This document shows positions 5,184 through 5,995 of a DNA stretch of 5,995 bases, in pieces. Each line of letters starts with the position of its first letter. The stretch's first letter is position 1. The notes under the pieces are model-generated. The model was not told where the DNA came from, did no database searches, and saw only the letters and a program-made list of their open reading frames with translations. A program made the position numbers and the translations under genes. The DNA is taken from the NCBI GenBank assembly GCA_029932895.1, contig JAOZPF010000187.1, forward strand, positions 1 through 5,995, in the 5' to 3' direction. This DNA is from Anaerolineae bacterium (GTDB lineage: Bacteria; Chloroflexota; Anaerolineae; B4-G1; DUEL01).

Positions 5184-5995
5184 CTAGGCGTACTCGTGGA
5201 ACCCCTTGCCCGCCTTTTCCCCCAGATGCCCGGCGCGGACGCGCAGTTTGAGCGGGCGCGCCGGCCGGAAACGAGGCCCGAGTTCCCCGGCCAGCTTTTC
5301 CAGCGTCCCGACCACCACGTCCAGGCCGATCTTGTCGGCCACGGCCAGAGGGCCAAGTCGCTCGCCGCCGTAGGTCATCCCCGTCCCGGCGACCATCGAC
5401 ATGTCGATGTCGGTGATGCTGGCAATGTTCTCCTGAACACACAGAGCGGCCTCGTTGATCAAGGGGAACATCAGCCGCTCGACGGTGAAAGTCGTGCCAG
5501 TGGCCACCGCGCCGGACGCCTGAAGCTCCGCGATCATCTGCTGGACCGCCTCCGATTCACCTCCGGGGTGATCGTAAAATCCCGCCCCGCTCTTTTCGCC
5601 CAGCCGGCCCGCCTCCATCAGCTTGGGGAAGAGCTTGGCTGGGGACATCCGCTCGCCGTACTCGGAGGAGAGGTAATCTCCCACGTGAGCGCAGATATCG
5701 ACGCCCAGCATATCCATCAGCGTGAACGGCCCCATCGGCATCCCCCACTCGACGATGGCCTGGTCGATCTCGGTGGCCGTGGCCGCGCCCTCCTCCAGCG
5801 CCTTGGTCGCCTCGTTGAGGTAGGGCATCAGCAGCCGGTTGACCAAAAAGCCGGGGCACTCTTGCACCACCACCGGCATCTTGCGCAGGCTCTCGGCAAA
5901 CATCACCACATCGTCGATCGTCTCCTGGTCGGTATCAAGGCCGGGGATCACTTCGACCAGCTTCATCACGCTGGCGGGGTTGAAAAAGTGCATGC
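5184..5995 (-). CDS. 3-hydroxyacyl-CoA dehydrogenase with two C-terminal domains, 5' end outside window
   Basis: This is the C-terminal 269 residues plus two bases of a preceding codon. The Met at 5993 is internal, because it begins the mid-protein MHFFNP motif, so the true start lies beyond the right edge. The enzyme oxidises 3-hydroxyacyl-CoA to 3-ketoacyl-CoA with NAD+. Visible residues, numbered from that Met: the catalytic dyad His2 (HFFNP) and Glu14 (KLVEVI), then CPGFLVNRLL (46-55) whose Asn52 fits the substrate-contacting Asn, and PMGPFTLMD (86-94). The first C-terminal domain ends at GRLGEKSGAGFY (129-140). A second copy of that domain follows (about 168-269), with ERLMFPLINEA (172-182) and a closing GHLGEKAGKGF (255-265). 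Two such domains occur in FadB/FadJ- and FadN-type multifunctional proteins and in some stand-alone enzymes. The chain ends without a C-terminal crotonase domain; the hydratase is instead the next gene. Whether an N-terminal hydratase domain exists cannot be seen. Confidence 0.95.
   Translation of the reverse strand, partial: MHFFNPASVMKLVEVIPGLDTDQETIDDVVMFAESLRKMPVVVQECPGFLVNRLLMPYLNEATKALEEGAATATEIDQAIVEWGMPMGPFTLMDMLGVDICAHVGDYLSSEYGERMSPAKLFPKLMEAGRLGEKSGAGFYDHPGGESEAVQQMIAELQASGAVATGTTFTVERLMFPLINEAALCVQENIASITDIDMSMVAGTGMTYGGERLGPLAVADKIGLDVVVGTLEKLAGELGPRFRPARPLKLRVRAGHLGEKAGKGFHEYA

Noticed and set aside
5991..5993. ATG at the right edge as the start of the 3-hydroxyacyl-CoA dehydrogenase
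   Set aside because: It encodes the Met of the conserved internal GMHFFNP motif, and the preceding two bases (GC) fit a Gly codon. The NAD-binding domain must precede it outside the window.

Overview
The window is a tightly packed, high-GC stretch of bacterial DNA carrying six protein genes, all on the minus strand. It reads as the downstream end of one fatty-acid (or related acyl-CoA) beta-oxidation operon. In the direction of transcription (right to left) the order is: a 3-hydroxyacyl-CoA dehydrogenase cut by the right edge, an enoyl-CoA hydratase, two paralogous acyl-CoA dehydrogenases, then the beta and alpha subunits of an electron transfer flavoprotein (ETF). Intergenic gaps are only 29, 36, 36, 11 and 10 bases. 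Every complete gene starts at an ATG behind a purine-rich Shine-Dalgarno sequence. A hairpin followed by a T-rich stretch lies just after the last gene and fits a Rho-independent terminator.

How the genes fit together: the acyl-CoA dehydrogenases make trans-2-enoyl-CoA and pass electrons to the ETF, the hydratase adds water, and the 3-hydroxyacyl-CoA dehydrogenase oxidises the product with NAD+. A thiolase, an acyl-CoA ligase and ETF:quinone oxidoreductase are needed to complete the route. None is in the window; they may lie upstream or elsewhere.

The organism cannot be named with confidence. The GC-rich codon use, strong Shine-Dalgarno sites and a co-transcribed ACAD/ETF cluster suggest a free-living, respiring, GC-rich bacterium. 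Chloroflexota, Actinomycetota or a deltaproteobacterial lineage are possible. That is inference only.

Most of the content is conventional catabolic machinery, and I do not see mobile elements, CRISPR, RNA genes or phage genes. The points worth a second look are inside the proteins. The first-transcribed dehydrogenase (3172-4320) lacks the catalytic glutamate at both positions known for the family, while its neighbour (1969-3135) keeps it, which raises the idea of a two-subunit dehydrogenase. The co-encoded ETF departs from the usual signatures in the FAD-binding part of the alpha subunit and in the partner-docking loop of the beta subunit. Together these suggest a dedicated, non-standard dehydrogenase-ETF module.
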